Shown: piece by piece, positions 49,755-58,379 of the stretch
Position numbering within the stretch: the first letter of the stretch is position 1
Layout of the letters: every line of letters starts with the position of its first letter
Origin: an uncultured Lachnospiraceae bacterium
GTDB lineage: Bacteria > Bacillota > Clostridia > Lachnospirales > Lachnospiraceae
Length of the DNA: 59,867 bases
Assembly (NCBI GenBank): GCA_947564645.1
Contig: CANOCU010000018.1
Span: forward strand, 1 to 59,867
Direction of reading: 5' to 3'
Position numbers and translations under genes: made by a program
The notes under the pieces: generated by a model
Seen by the model: the letters and a program-made list of their open reading frames with translations, nothing else
Database searches by the model: none
Told to the model about the DNA's origin: nothing

Positions 49755-51852
49755 GATAGAAGAGATCGGTAAGATCAGGCTGGATCTGACACATTATCCG
49801 GGGGAAGACTATTACTGTGACGGTGAGGTGGAAGATGAGCTTCTGCAGATTGCCCGCAATTATTCCACGGTGGAATATCAGCGTATCATTGAGGAGAAGC
49901 AAAGCTGGCCGATCCTCTATCATCTGTCTGCTCTGCGCGAGAATATCGTAGAGTGGCTGCCGGTCACGAAGGATATGAAGGTATTGGAGGTCGGGGCAGG
50001 CTGTGGGGCGATCACGGGTGCGCTTGCCAGAAAGGCAGGAGAGGTGACATGTATCGATCTGTCGGGTAAGCGTAGCAGGATCAATGCCTATCGCCACATG
50101 GATGCTGACAATGTGACGATCCATGTGGGAAATTTTCAGGATATCGAACCGGATCTTGCCACGGATTATGATTATGTCTGCCTGATCGGCGTGTTTGAAT
50201 ATGCACAGGCGTATATTCAGTCCGACAAGCCCTATGAGAGCTTCCTGAATATCCTCAAGAGGCATGTAAAGCCGGAGGGACATATCGCGATTGCCATAGA
50301 GAATAAATTTGGCCTGAAATACTGGGCAGGGTGCAGGGAAGACCATCTGGGGACCTATTTTGCCGGATTGGAGAACTATCCTGACGGCGGTGTGGTGAGG
50401 ACGTTTACGAGGGACGGACTGCTTGAGATTGCCAGGAAATGTGGATTTGCAGAGGCACAGATGTACTATCCCTATCCGGATTATAAGTTTATGACAAGCC
50501 TGTATTCTGATGAGAGGCTGCCGCAAGTGGGAGAACTATCCTTAAATCTGCGCAATTTTGACAGAGACAGGCTGCAGCTGTTTGATGAGAAGAAGGTATT
50601 TGATACCATCATACAGGAGAAACAGTTTCCGCTGTTCTCCAATTCTTATATGCTCTTGCTGGGACCCAGGCTGGAAGAGCAGTATGTGAAGTATTCGAAT
50701 GACAGAAAAGAGGAATTTTGCATTAAGACCGTTCAGCGGGAGAGCGGACAGGGAAAAATGATCGAGAAACATCCGTTATCCAGGGCGGCCTGGCAGCATA
50801 TCGGGAATACGGCTGATATGGCGGACAAATTATCTGCGCGCTATGAAGGAAGCGGCTTATCCATCAATCGGTGCAATCTGGTGAAAACAGGGGATGGGAC
50901 GCCTTGTCTGCAGCTTGCGTATGTGGAAGGAGTCAGGCTGGAGGAGCTGTTGGATGAATGTCTGGAGAAGAACGATGTGGACGGATTTCAGGGTCTGTTT
51001 GATGAGTATCTGAGGCGGATTTCCCAGGGAGAAGACCAGAAGAGGGCCGACTATGATCTGATCTTTGCGAATATTATCATTCCGGGTGATATTCGTGACG
51101 ACTGGACGGTGATCGATTATGAATGGAGTTTTGAGAAGCGTATCGAGACGAGAGAGATCGCTTTTCGTGCAATCTACTGTTATTTATTAGAAAATGAGAA
51201 GCGCAACAAGCTAAATCTGGATTTGATTATGGAGAAACTGGGTATTACGCAGGCTGAGGCGGAGCAGTACCGCAGGCAGGAGATGACCTTCCAGCAGTAT
51301 GTGACCGGCAGACATATGTCTATGGCGCAGATCCGTGAGGCGATCGGTTATCCTGTCTATACGATAGAGGATATTTGTCTTGAACAGAGGCGGCCGGATG
51401 ACAGTGAAAGAATCCAGATCTATGAAGATACCGGCAAGGGGTTTCGGGAAGAACAGTCGTTTTTTCTGGATGCGGCCATGGAAGAACAGGTGCGGGTGAC
51501 TGCGGAAGGCATGACGGAATTGGAAGTGGTTATCGGCAGGGGCAGAAGCGCCCTGCGGATCGATCCTGGCAGTGAGCAATGTCTGGTCTACCTTCAGACT
51601 GTGAAATGGAACGGCACGGTGATTTCTCTGAAAGGCAGACAGGTACGGAACAACGGATGTAAGGCAGGAGAGAATACTTATGTCTTTCCGACTAAGGATC
51701 CCAATATTATTATTTCGCTGGAAGGACTGCACAGTGAGGAGCGTAACCTGCTTCAGGTGAGTATGGCAGTGACCAGGCTGCCCGCAGAGACGGCGGAGCA
51801 TATGCAGAAAAGAGGTTTTTTGGCGTATGAGCAGAGGAGCAGAAAAGTATAA
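49741..51852 (+). CDS. Methyltransferase-kinase fusion, WbdD-like chain terminator
   Basis: The 703-residue protein has an N-terminal SAM methyltransferase (about 50-240) with V-L-E-V-G-A-G-C-G-A-I-T-G (about 80-92). A kinase-like domain follows (about 310-500). It contains Lys329 in F-C-I-K-T-V, an Asp439/Asn444 pair in D-L-I-F-A-N and Asp459 in V-I-D-Y-E-W, as in aminoglycoside-phosphotransferase-type kinases. A beta-rich domain ends it (about 560-690). This order and its place next to a Wzt with a glycan-binding tail mirror E. coli WbdD, which caps O9a/O8 chains. Function here is inferred. Confidence 0.72.
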   Translation: MAESRIEEIGKIRLDLTHYPGEDYYCDGEVEDELLQIARNYSTVEYQRIIEEKQSWPILYHLSALRENIVEWLPVTKDMKVLEVGAGCGAITGALARKAGEVTCIDLSGKRSRINAYRHMDADNVTIHVGNFQDIEPDLATDYDYVCLIGVFEYAQAYIQSDKPYESFLNILKRHVKPEGHIAIAIENKFGLKYWAGCREDHLGTYFAGLENYPDGGVVRTFTRDGLLEIARKCGFAEAQMYYPYPDYKFMTSLYSDERLPQVGELSLNLRNFDRDRLQLFDEKKVFDTIIQEKQFPLFSNSYMLLLGPRLEEQYVKYSNDRKEEFCIKTVQRESGQGKMIEKHPLSRAAWQHIGNTADMADKLSARYEGSGLSINRCNLVKTGDGTPCLQLAYVEGVRLEELLDECLEKNDVDGFQGLFDEYLRRISQGEDQKRADYDLIFANIIIPGDIRDDWTVIDYEWSFEKRIETREIAFRAIYCYLLENEKRNKLNLDLIMEKLGITQAEAEQYRRQEMTFQQYVTGRHMSMAQIREAIGYPVYTIEDICLEQRRPDDSERIQIYEDTGKGFREEQSFFLDAAMEEQVRVTAEGMTELEVVIGRGRSALRIDPGSEQCLVYLQTVKWNGTVISLKGRQVRNNGCKAGENTYVFPTKDPNIIISLEGLHSEERNLLQVSMAVTRLPAETAEHMQKRGFLAYEQRSRKV

Positions 51853-54274
51853 TTGGGCGGCCTATTATGCGGCGGCTTACGAGAAAGAGCGTAAACAGAA
51901 TATCGTACTGGCGGAGCAAATTGCAGATGCGGAGAGAAGGCAGGCAGATCTGAGCGATAATCTGGAGCGGATCTGTGCGACTCCGTTCTGGAAAGCAACG
52001 GTACCCTTTCGGAAACTGCAGCAGGACAGAAGGGATCGTCTGCAAAAGAATAAGGAGAAAGACAGGTGTTCTGAAAAGAACGCCTGTCTTCTGCGTTATA
52101 CGAAGGAGGTACAGCGTCAGAAACAGCCATACGGAGAATGGCTGTCCGAGAGAAATAGCTGTAGTTATGGATGTGATGAACTAAGTGGGGAGATGAGCGA
52201 CTGGCAGGCTGTCCGGATACCGGAATCGGATATCGTACTGTTGACTTATGGCGGTGGTGCGCTCAGTTCCTGCGCATTTAAGGAAATCAAATCTTATTTT
52301 GACAATCATAAATCATGTGTTATAGCTTATACGGATGAGGATTTTTACTGGCAGGATCTGTCGCAGCGTATGCAGCCATGGTTTAAGCCCTGTTACTCTC
52401 CGGACACCCTGTTATCTTATAATTACTGGGGCCATCTTGTTGCGGTCCGGGAGAGCTTTCTGATGGATGTGCTGCAGGAGGATGGAGTCCGCAACAGTCA
52501 TTTTCAGGATGAGGACACCGGACAGGCTGCAAGATTCTATAATCTCTGTCTGTATCTGGAAGAAGCAGTGATGCGGCAGGAACAGCTGCGGGGTGTGCCG
52601 GCGGCGGAGGCGGTCGGTCACATTCCGGCAGTGCTTTTTCATCAGCTGTATGTACCTGACAGCAGGGAGAGTGAATCGATTGAGGCGTGTGATACGAAGG
52701 AGGAGCGCTTTATCCGGGCAGAACAGGGGTTAGTCCGGGAACTGGAGGCGGGGCTGCATCTGACAGGCGCCGGGAAAGAATATACAGGCGTCAGGGAAGC
52801 GGCGCTGTACAGACGCGGGAGAAGGGGGAGTCTGCAATGCGGCCCGGAGCCGGATGTTTATCATATTGTTTACGATACTTCCATATCAGGCAGAGACCGC
52901 TGCGTCCGCGCGCAGAGCGCCGACAGACATATCCATCCGCATCCGCTTGTATCTGTGGTGATTCCGTCAAAGGATCATCCGGAGGTTTTGGAACAGTGCC
53001 TTAAATCGTTTCGTAATAAGACGCAATACGGCTGTTATGAATGGATCGTGGTGGACAATGGCAGTACCGGCGAGAACCGGGACAGGGTCCTGAAACTGCA
53101 GCAGGAATATGGATTTAGGTATCTTTACGAAAAGATGCCCTTTAATTTTTCCAGAATGTGCAATATGGGAGCGGCAAAGGCGCAGGGGGATCTGTTGCTG
53201 TTTCTGAATGACGATATGGAAATTCTGGAAAAAAGCTGGCTTGCACGAATGGTAGGGCAGGCGATTCAGCCACATACGGGAGCAGTGGGAGCGAAGTTGT
53301 GGTATGCCGGTACGAGACGGATCCAACATGCCGGTATCACGAATCTGAAGATCGGGCCGTCCCATAAACTAATCACGTTTGAGGATGACAGAGATTACTA
53401 TTATGGCCGTAACCGGGTGGCTTACAATATGATCGGGGTGACGGCGGCCTGTCTGTTGGTGGCGAAGTCAAAATATGAGCAGGTGGGCGGTTTTGATGAG
53501 GAGATGGCCGTTGCCTACAATGATGTCGACTTTTGTTTTAAACTGGCAGAGGCCGGATATTATAATGTGCTAAGAAACGATGCGGTGCTGTATCATCATG
53601 AATCATTGAGCCGCGGCCTGGATGAGTTTGATGAGAATAAGTGGGAAAGGCTGCTTGGGGAAAAGAAACATCTTTATGCCAGACATCCGCAGATGGAAGG
53701 GAGGGATCCGTTCTATCATGAGGATTTGATCGATAATGCATCTGATTACAGGTGTAACTATAAGTTTGCCCATGAAGATTCGCTTTGTACGATGGAGGTG
53801 GCACCGCTGCATGACGAGGCGTCCGGACGGATCCGGGAAGAGAGTCTGTACCTGATCGTAGACAGGGCGGAAATGCAGCATAAGATATGGGAGGAAGATC
53901 CGGATATCTTGTGGATCATGGGATGGTGTTATGTGCCGGGTGAGGACAATGCGCTCTATGACAAGATGCTGCTTCTGCGGAGAAAGGAGCAGAAAGATAC
54001 CTGCGAAGCGGAGCCGGGATCTTGCCGTGCCAGGACAGACCGGGGGGACATGGGCGGTCCGGGTTACCGGGCAGTTCCGGCAGACTGGAGCCGCAGGGAC
54101 GTGGTGGAAAGTCTGCGCGGGGAGGAGCATATCGAGCTTGCCGGATTCGTGCTGCGTGTTTTGAAAAAGGATCTGGAGGCCGGGACCTACCGGGTCGGGA
54201 TGGTATGTACGAACCAGGTGACGGGGGAGAAGGCACTTGCGTGGAGTGAGAAGGAGATAACGGTCGGCGTTTAG
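51827..54274 (+). CDS. Double-GT2 glycosyltransferase, first domain degenerate
   Basis: The 815-residue protein has an N-terminal coiled-coil-like part with F-W-K-A-T-V-P-F-R-K. A first GT2-type half (about 110-270) follows in which the metal-binding loop D-H-D-D of relatives reads T-Y-G-G, so it is probably inactive. A second, intact GT2 domain (about 370-620) has S-V-V-I-P-S-K-D-H, I-V-V-D-N-G-S-T and F-L-N-D-D-M. A C-terminal beta-rich tail (about 680-815) is present. The gene overlaps the methyltransferase-kinase by 26 bases. It would extend the polymer. Confidence 0.82.
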   Translation: MSRGAEKYNWAAYYAAAYEKERKQNIVLAEQIADAERRQADLSDNLERICATPFWKATVPFRKLQQDRRDRLQKNKEKDRCSEKNACLLRYTKEVQRQKQPYGEWLSERNSCSYGCDELSGEMSDWQAVRIPESDIVLLTYGGGALSSCAFKEIKSYFDNHKSCVIAYTDEDFYWQDLSQRMQPWFKPCYSPDTLLSYNYWGHLVAVRESFLMDVLQEDGVRNSHFQDEDTGQAARFYNLCLYLEEAVMRQEQLRGVPAAEAVGHIPAVLFHQLYVPDSRESESIEACDTKEERFIRAEQGLVRELEAGLHLTGAGKEYTGVREAALYRRGRRGSLQCGPEPDVYHIVYDTSISGRDRCVRAQSADRHIHPHPLVSVVIPSKDHPEVLEQCLKSFRNKTQYGCYEWIVVDNGSTGENRDRVLKLQQEYGFRYLYEKMPFNFSRMCNMGAAKAQGDLLLFLNDDMEILEKSWLARMVGQAIQPHTGAVGAKLWYAGTRRIQHAGITNLKIGPSHKLITFEDDRDYYYGRNRVAYNMIGVTAACLLVAKSKYEQVGGFDEEMAVAYNDVDFCFKLAEAGYYNVLRNDAVLYHHESLSRGLDEFDENKWERLLGEKKHLYARHPQMEGRDPFYHEDLIDNASDYRCNYKFAHEDSLCTMEVAPLHDEASGRIREESLYLIVDRAEMQHKIWEEDPDILWIMGWCYVPGEDNALYDKMLLLRRKEQKDTCEAEPGSCRARTDRGDMGGPGYRAVPADWSRRDVVESLRGEEHIELAGFVLRVLKKDLEAGTYRVGMVCTNQVTGEKALAWSEKEITVGV

Positions 54275-54297
54275 GTGAAAGTCTGACGTGTCTGGCA

Positions 54298-54325
54298 TTG
54301 TACATTAGATATTGTACATTAGATA
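54298..54325. repeat. 14-base direct repeat
   Basis: TTGTACATTAGATA occurs twice in tandem without a gap, just before the next glycosyltransferase gene. It may be a slip product or a regulatory duplication. Confidence 0.75.
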
Positions 54326-54359
54326 AGGAAAAGCATGTTGAGAAAGGAAATACGATAGT

Positions 54360-56354
54360 ATGGAACAAAAGGAACAGGCTCAGATGACGGAGGAAGAGGC
54401 CCTGCGCTTTTACAGGGACGCTTATGAGCGGGAACGGAAGAAGAACCGGTTCTTAAGCGGCCGCCTGGCGGATGAGGAATATAAGAACAGGGAGCTGGAG
54501 AAGAAACTGGCGGACATCAAGGGAACGTTACTCTGGCGTCTGTCCAAGCCGTTGCGGAGTCTGGTGCACTGGGTACACCGCACGAAGGAGCGGGTCGGCA
54601 GATACGGGGATCTGAAAGGGATCCTGCGTAAGCTGAATGCCAAGGGGATAGAGCGTAAGGCCAGGATCCAGCATGGGACGGCCAGTTTTCCGAATGAGGA
54701 GGAGGCCAGGAGACAGCGGGAGACCAGATTTGACGGAAATGTCAGATTTAGTATTCTGGTGCCGTTGTACAATACACCGGAGAAATTCCTAAGGCAGGCG
54801 ATCGAGTCGGTGACGGCGCAGACTTATCCGAATTGGGAATTGTGCCTGGCGGACGGTTCCGATGCGGGACATCCCGAGGTGGAGCGGATCTGCAGGGAAT
54901 ATGGGGCGAAGGACGAAAGGATCCGGTATCGGAAACTGGCTAAGAATGAGGGAATCTCCGGCAACACCAATGCCTGCCTGGATATGGCGACCGGTGAGTA
55001 CATTGCGCTGTTTGACCATGATGACGTGCTGCATCCCAGCGTGCTCTATGAATACAGGAAGGTGATCAGTGAGCAGGGGGCCGATTATATTTACTGTGAC
55101 GAGGCTACTTTTCAGGGGAATAAGACCATCGACGATATGATCACCCTGCATTTTAAACCGGATTTTGCCCCGGACAATCTGCGGGCGAATAATTACATCT
55201 GTCATTTCAGCGCATTTGACCGGAAACTATTAGAGTGTATGCCCCTGTTCCGATCGGAATTTGACGGCAGTCAGGACCATGACATGATCTTACGTCTGAC
55301 CGCCAAAGCAAAATGTGTGGTGCATGTGCCGAAACTGCTCTATTACTGGCGTTCCCATGCGGGCAGCGTGGCTTCCGATATCAACGCCAAGACTTATGCC
55401 ATCGAGGCGGCCAAGGGGGCTGTGGCGGCAAGTCTGAGACAGCAGGGCTTTGATAATTTCGAGATCACTTCGACCAAAGCTTTCGAGACGATCTTCCGGA
55501 TCAAATATGAGATACTGGGGAACCCCAAGGTGAGCATTGTGATCCCCAACAAGGATCATCAGGAGGATCTGCAGCGGTGTATCACGTCGATTCTGGATAA
55601 GAGTACTTACGACAATTTCGAGATCATCGTGGTGGAGAACAACAGCACGACTGATGAGATCTATGCGTATTATCAGAAGATTCAGGAGAGCGCCAATATC
55701 CGGGTGATCACGTATGAAGGAGATTTCAATTATTCCAGGATCAATAACCTGGGCGTGGAGAATGCTCAGGGTGACTATGTCCTGCTGCTCAACAATGACA
55801 CGAAGGTGATCACGCTGGACTGGATCGAGGAACTGCTGATGTATGCCCAGCGTAAAGACGTGGGGGCGGTGGGCGCAAAGCTCTACTATGAGGACAAGAC
55901 GATCCAGCACGCAGGCGTGGTGCTGGGCCTGGGAGCGCACAGGACGGCGGGACACAGCCATTATCGTGTCAGCAGCAACAATCTGGGCTATATGGGCAGG
56001 CTCTGCTACGCGCAGAATGTGATGGCGGTAACGGGCGCATGTCTGATGATGAGGAAGACATTGTTTACAGAGCTTGGAGGTTTGGATGAGAATTTTGCCG
56101 TTTCTCTAAATGATGTGGATCTTTGTGTGCGGGCATGGCAGGCAGGGTATGTCAATGTGTTCACGCCCTTTGCGGAGCTGTATCATTTCGAGTCCGTTTC
56201 CCGCGGCCTGGATAACGCCGGGGAGAAGGCGGCGCGGTATGACAGAGAGTCGGAGGAGTTCCGGACGAAATGGAAGGACGTACTGGAGAAGGGAGATCCC
56301 TATTATAATGTGAATTTCTCACTGGATCGGAGCGATTTTGCGTTGAAGATCTGA
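54360..56354 (+). CDS. Double-GT2 glycosyltransferase, both domains intact
   Basis: The 664-residue protein has an N-terminal helical part ending L-L-W-R-L-S-K-P-L-R. The first GT2 domain (about 125-360) has S-I-L-V-P-L-Y-N-T and L-F-D-H-D-D-V-L. The second GT2 domain (about 390-640) has S-I-V-I-P-N-K-D-H, I-V-V-E-N-N-S-T and L-L-N-N-D-T-K. Both keep their metal-binding acids, so the protein could add two sugars or form a repeat. It is the central member of three related proteins in the operon. GAAAGGAAA precedes the ATG. Confidence 0.86.
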   Translation: MEQKEQAQMTEEEALRFYRDAYERERKKNRFLSGRLADEEYKNRELEKKLADIKGTLLWRLSKPLRSLVHWVHRTKERVGRYGDLKGILRKLNAKGIERKARIQHGTASFPNEEEARRQRETRFDGNVRFSILVPLYNTPEKFLRQAIESVTAQTYPNWELCLADGSDAGHPEVERICREYGAKDERIRYRKLAKNEGISGNTNACLDMATGEYIALFDHDDVLHPSVLYEYRKVISEQGADYIYCDEATFQGNKTIDDMITLHFKPDFAPDNLRANNYICHFSAFDRKLLECMPLFRSEFDGSQDHDMILRLTAKAKCVVHVPKLLYYWRSHAGSVASDINAKTYAIEAAKGAVAASLRQQGFDNFEITSTKAFETIFRIKYEILGNPKVSIVIPNKDHQEDLQRCITSILDKSTYDNFEIIVVENNSTTDEIYAYYQKIQESANIRVITYEGDFNYSRINNLGVENAQGDYVLLLNNDTKVITLDWIEELLMYAQRKDVGAVGAKLYYEDKTIQHAGVVLGLGAHRTAGHSHYRVSSNNLGYMGRLCYAQNVMAVTGACLMMRKTLFTELGGLDENFAVSLNDVDLCVRAWQAGYVNVFTPFAELYHFESVSRGLDNAGEKAARYDRESEEFRTKWKDVLEKGDPYYNVNFSLDRSDFALKI

Positions 56355-56398
56355 CAGGCGCCTGTAATGGGGAAGCCGGCAAGAATTTCCAAAATAGG

Positions 56399-56428
56399 TT
56401 TACTCCTGGAACAAGCTTGTGTTAAAAT
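56399..56428 (+). promoter_or_regulatory. Candidate promoter of the phosphoglucomutase gene
   Basis: TTTACT (56399-56404) and TAAAAT (56423-56428) are separated by 18 bases. Just before lies a palindrome ACAGGCGCCTGT (56354-56365) without a T-tract. An internal promoter would separate the mutase from the glycan operon. Confidence 0.4.
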
Positions 56429-56498
56429 AATAGTGTTGATTTATTTGTGTAGGAGCGTAGTGGAAGAGAACGGGAACGCTTCGGAAATGGAGGAAAAA

Positions 56499-58220
56499 AT
56501 GGGATATCAGGAACAATTTAATTTTTGGGTGGAGGACTCTTATTTCGATGATGCGACGAAGCAGGAGCTTCTGGCGATCAGGAATGACGAGAAAGAGATC
56601 GAAGAGCGCTTTTACAAGGATCTTGAGTTCGGTACCGGGGGTCTGCGCGGCGTGATCGGCGCGGGCACGAACCGTATGAATATCTATACGGTCCGTAAGG
56701 CGACTCAGGGACTTGCGAATTACATAAAGAAGCAGGGCGGCGAGGAGAAGGGCGTGGCGATTGCTTACGATTCCAGAAGAATGTCTCCCGAGTTTGCGGA
56801 TGAGGCGGCGCTTTGCCTGGCTGCTAACGGAATCAGGGCATACGTATTTGACGCACTGCGGCCGACGCCGGAATTGTCCTTTGCGCTGCGTGAGCTGGGC
56901 TGTATCTCCGGTATCGTGATCACGGCTAGCCATAATCCGCCGGAGTACAACGGTTACAAGTGTTATTGGGAGGACGGTGCACAGGTAGCGGCGCCCAGAG
57001 ACAAGGAGATCATCACGGAAGTGAACAATGTGACCGACTACCATACGGTGAAGACCATGGACAAGGAGGAGGCGAAGAAGGCCGGCCTCTATGTGGTGAT
57101 CGGTAAGGAGATCGACGACAAGTACATGGCTGAGCTGAAGAAGCAGATCATCCATCCGGAAGTGATCCAGGAGATGGCCGAGGATATGAAGATCGTTTAC
57201 TCTCCTTTCAACGGCACCGGCAACGTACCGGTGAGAAGGATCCTTTCGGAGCTGGGCTTTAAGAATGTATATGTGGTGCCCGAGCAGGAGATGCCGGATC
57301 CCGACTTTACCACGCTGGATTATCCGAACCCGGAAGATCCCAAGGCATTTACACTGGCTCTTAAGCTGGCGAAGGAGAAGAATGCGGATATCGTGCTGGC
57401 GACAGACCCGGATGCGGACAGACTGGGCATCTATGCGCTGGATACGAAGTCCGGCGAGTATGTGCCTTTTACCGGGAATATGTCCGGTATGCTGATCGCG
57501 GAATATATCCTGAGAGAGAGAACGGCCACAGGGAAGATGCCCGAGAACCCGGCGCTTGTGACGACCATCGTTACCACGAATATGACGCGTGCCATCGCGG
57601 AAGATTATAAGGTGAAGTTTATCGAGGTCCTGACAGGATTTAAGTACATCGGCGAGCAGATCAAGCTGTTCGAGCGCAGCGGCTCCAACAACTACGTATT
57701 TGGTCTGGAAGAGAGCTACGGCTGTCTGGCAGGTACCCATGCGAGAGACAAGGATGCCATCGTTGCGGTTATGTGTCTGTGTGAGATGGCTGCATGGTGC
57801 AAGAAGAACGGGAAGACCGTCTGGGATCAGATGATCACCCTGTATGAGAAATACGGTTACTTCAAGGAGAGCCAGTATGCGATCACCATGAAGGGGATTG
57901 ACGGCGCGAAGCAGATCGCCGAGATCATGGATAAGCTCAGGAACGATCCGCCTAAGAACTTCGGCGACCTGAAGGTGAAGGAGTTCAGAGATTACAATAC
58001 GGGTAAGACGCTGAATCTGGAGACCGGGGAAGCGGGCGAGACAGGTTTGCCGCAGTCTAACGTACTGTATTTCGATCTGACCAATGATTCCTGGTGCTGT
58101 GCGCGTCCGTCCGGCACGGAGCCGAAGATCAAGTTCTATATGGGCGTGAAGGGAACCAGCTTAGAGGATGCGCAGGCGAGACTGGAGAAGCTGACAGAGG
58201 ATCTGAAGGCGCATCTTTAA
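56499..58220 (+). CDS. Phosphoglucomutase / phosphomannomutase
   Basis: The 573-residue enzyme is an alpha-D-phosphohexomutase. It has the phosphoserine loop T-A-S-H-N-P-P-E-Y-N-G-Y-K, the metal loop D-P-D-A-D-R, the sugar-binding G-L-E-E-S-Y-G and the phosphate-binding R-P-S-G-T-E-P-K. It interconverts glucose-6- and glucose-1-phosphate and so supplies RfbA and other nucleotide-sugar routes. The start at 56499 follows GGAGGAAAAA. A longer in-frame ATG at 56367 has no site and would lie within the promoter region. It is PgcA-like in layout. Confidence 0.93.
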   Translation: MGYQEQFNFWVEDSYFDDATKQELLAIRNDEKEIEERFYKDLEFGTGGLRGVIGAGTNRMNIYTVRKATQGLANYIKKQGGEEKGVAIAYDSRRMSPEFADEAALCLAANGIRAYVFDALRPTPELSFALRELGCISGIVITASHNPPEYNGYKCYWEDGAQVAAPRDKEIITEVNNVTDYHTVKTMDKEEAKKAGLYVVIGKEIDDKYMAELKKQIIHPEVIQEMAEDMKIVYSPFNGTGNVPVRRILSELGFKNVYVVPEQEMPDPDFTTLDYPNPEDPKAFTLALKLAKEKNADIVLATDPDADRLGIYALDTKSGEYVPFTGNMSGMLIAEYILRERTATGKMPENPALVTTIVTTNMTRAIAEDYKVKFIEVLTGFKYIGEQIKLFERSGSNNYVFGLEESYGCLAGTHARDKDAIVAVMCLCEMAAWCKKNGKTVWDQMITLYEKYGYFKESQYAITMKGIDGAKQIAEIMDKLRNDPPKNFGDLKVKEFRDYNTGKTLNLETGEAGETGLPQSNVLYFDLTNDSWCCARPSGTEPKIKFYMGVKGTSLEDAQARLEKLTEDLKAHL

Positions 58221-58295
58221 GGGCGTAGAAGAAATACATGGATTTTCAACGTTATCCATAAGTAATGTAAGTTTATAAGTTGATAAGAGCAGCAT

Positions 58296-58332
58296 ATCGC
58301 CCTGTGTTGATGCAGGGCGATGGTTGTTTTTT
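58296..58332 (+). terminator. Rho-independent terminator
   Basis: ATCGCCCTG (58296-58304) and CAGGGCGAT (58313-58321) form a perfect 9-base stem with a GTTGTTTTTT tail. It ends the mutase transcript. The glycosyltransferase start lies 48 bases later, so that gene needs its own promoter or read-through. Confidence 0.88.
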
Positions 58333-58379
58333 ACTCAAAAGTTTTAGCTTTGGGGAAAGAAGAGCTTGGGAGTGTGGCG

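Noticed and set aside
56400-57740. Minus-strand frame of 446 codons opposite the phosphoglucomutase.
   Set aside because: High-GC codon bias of the real gene keeps the opposite strand open; composition is His/Arg/Leu-rich and no start signal is seen.
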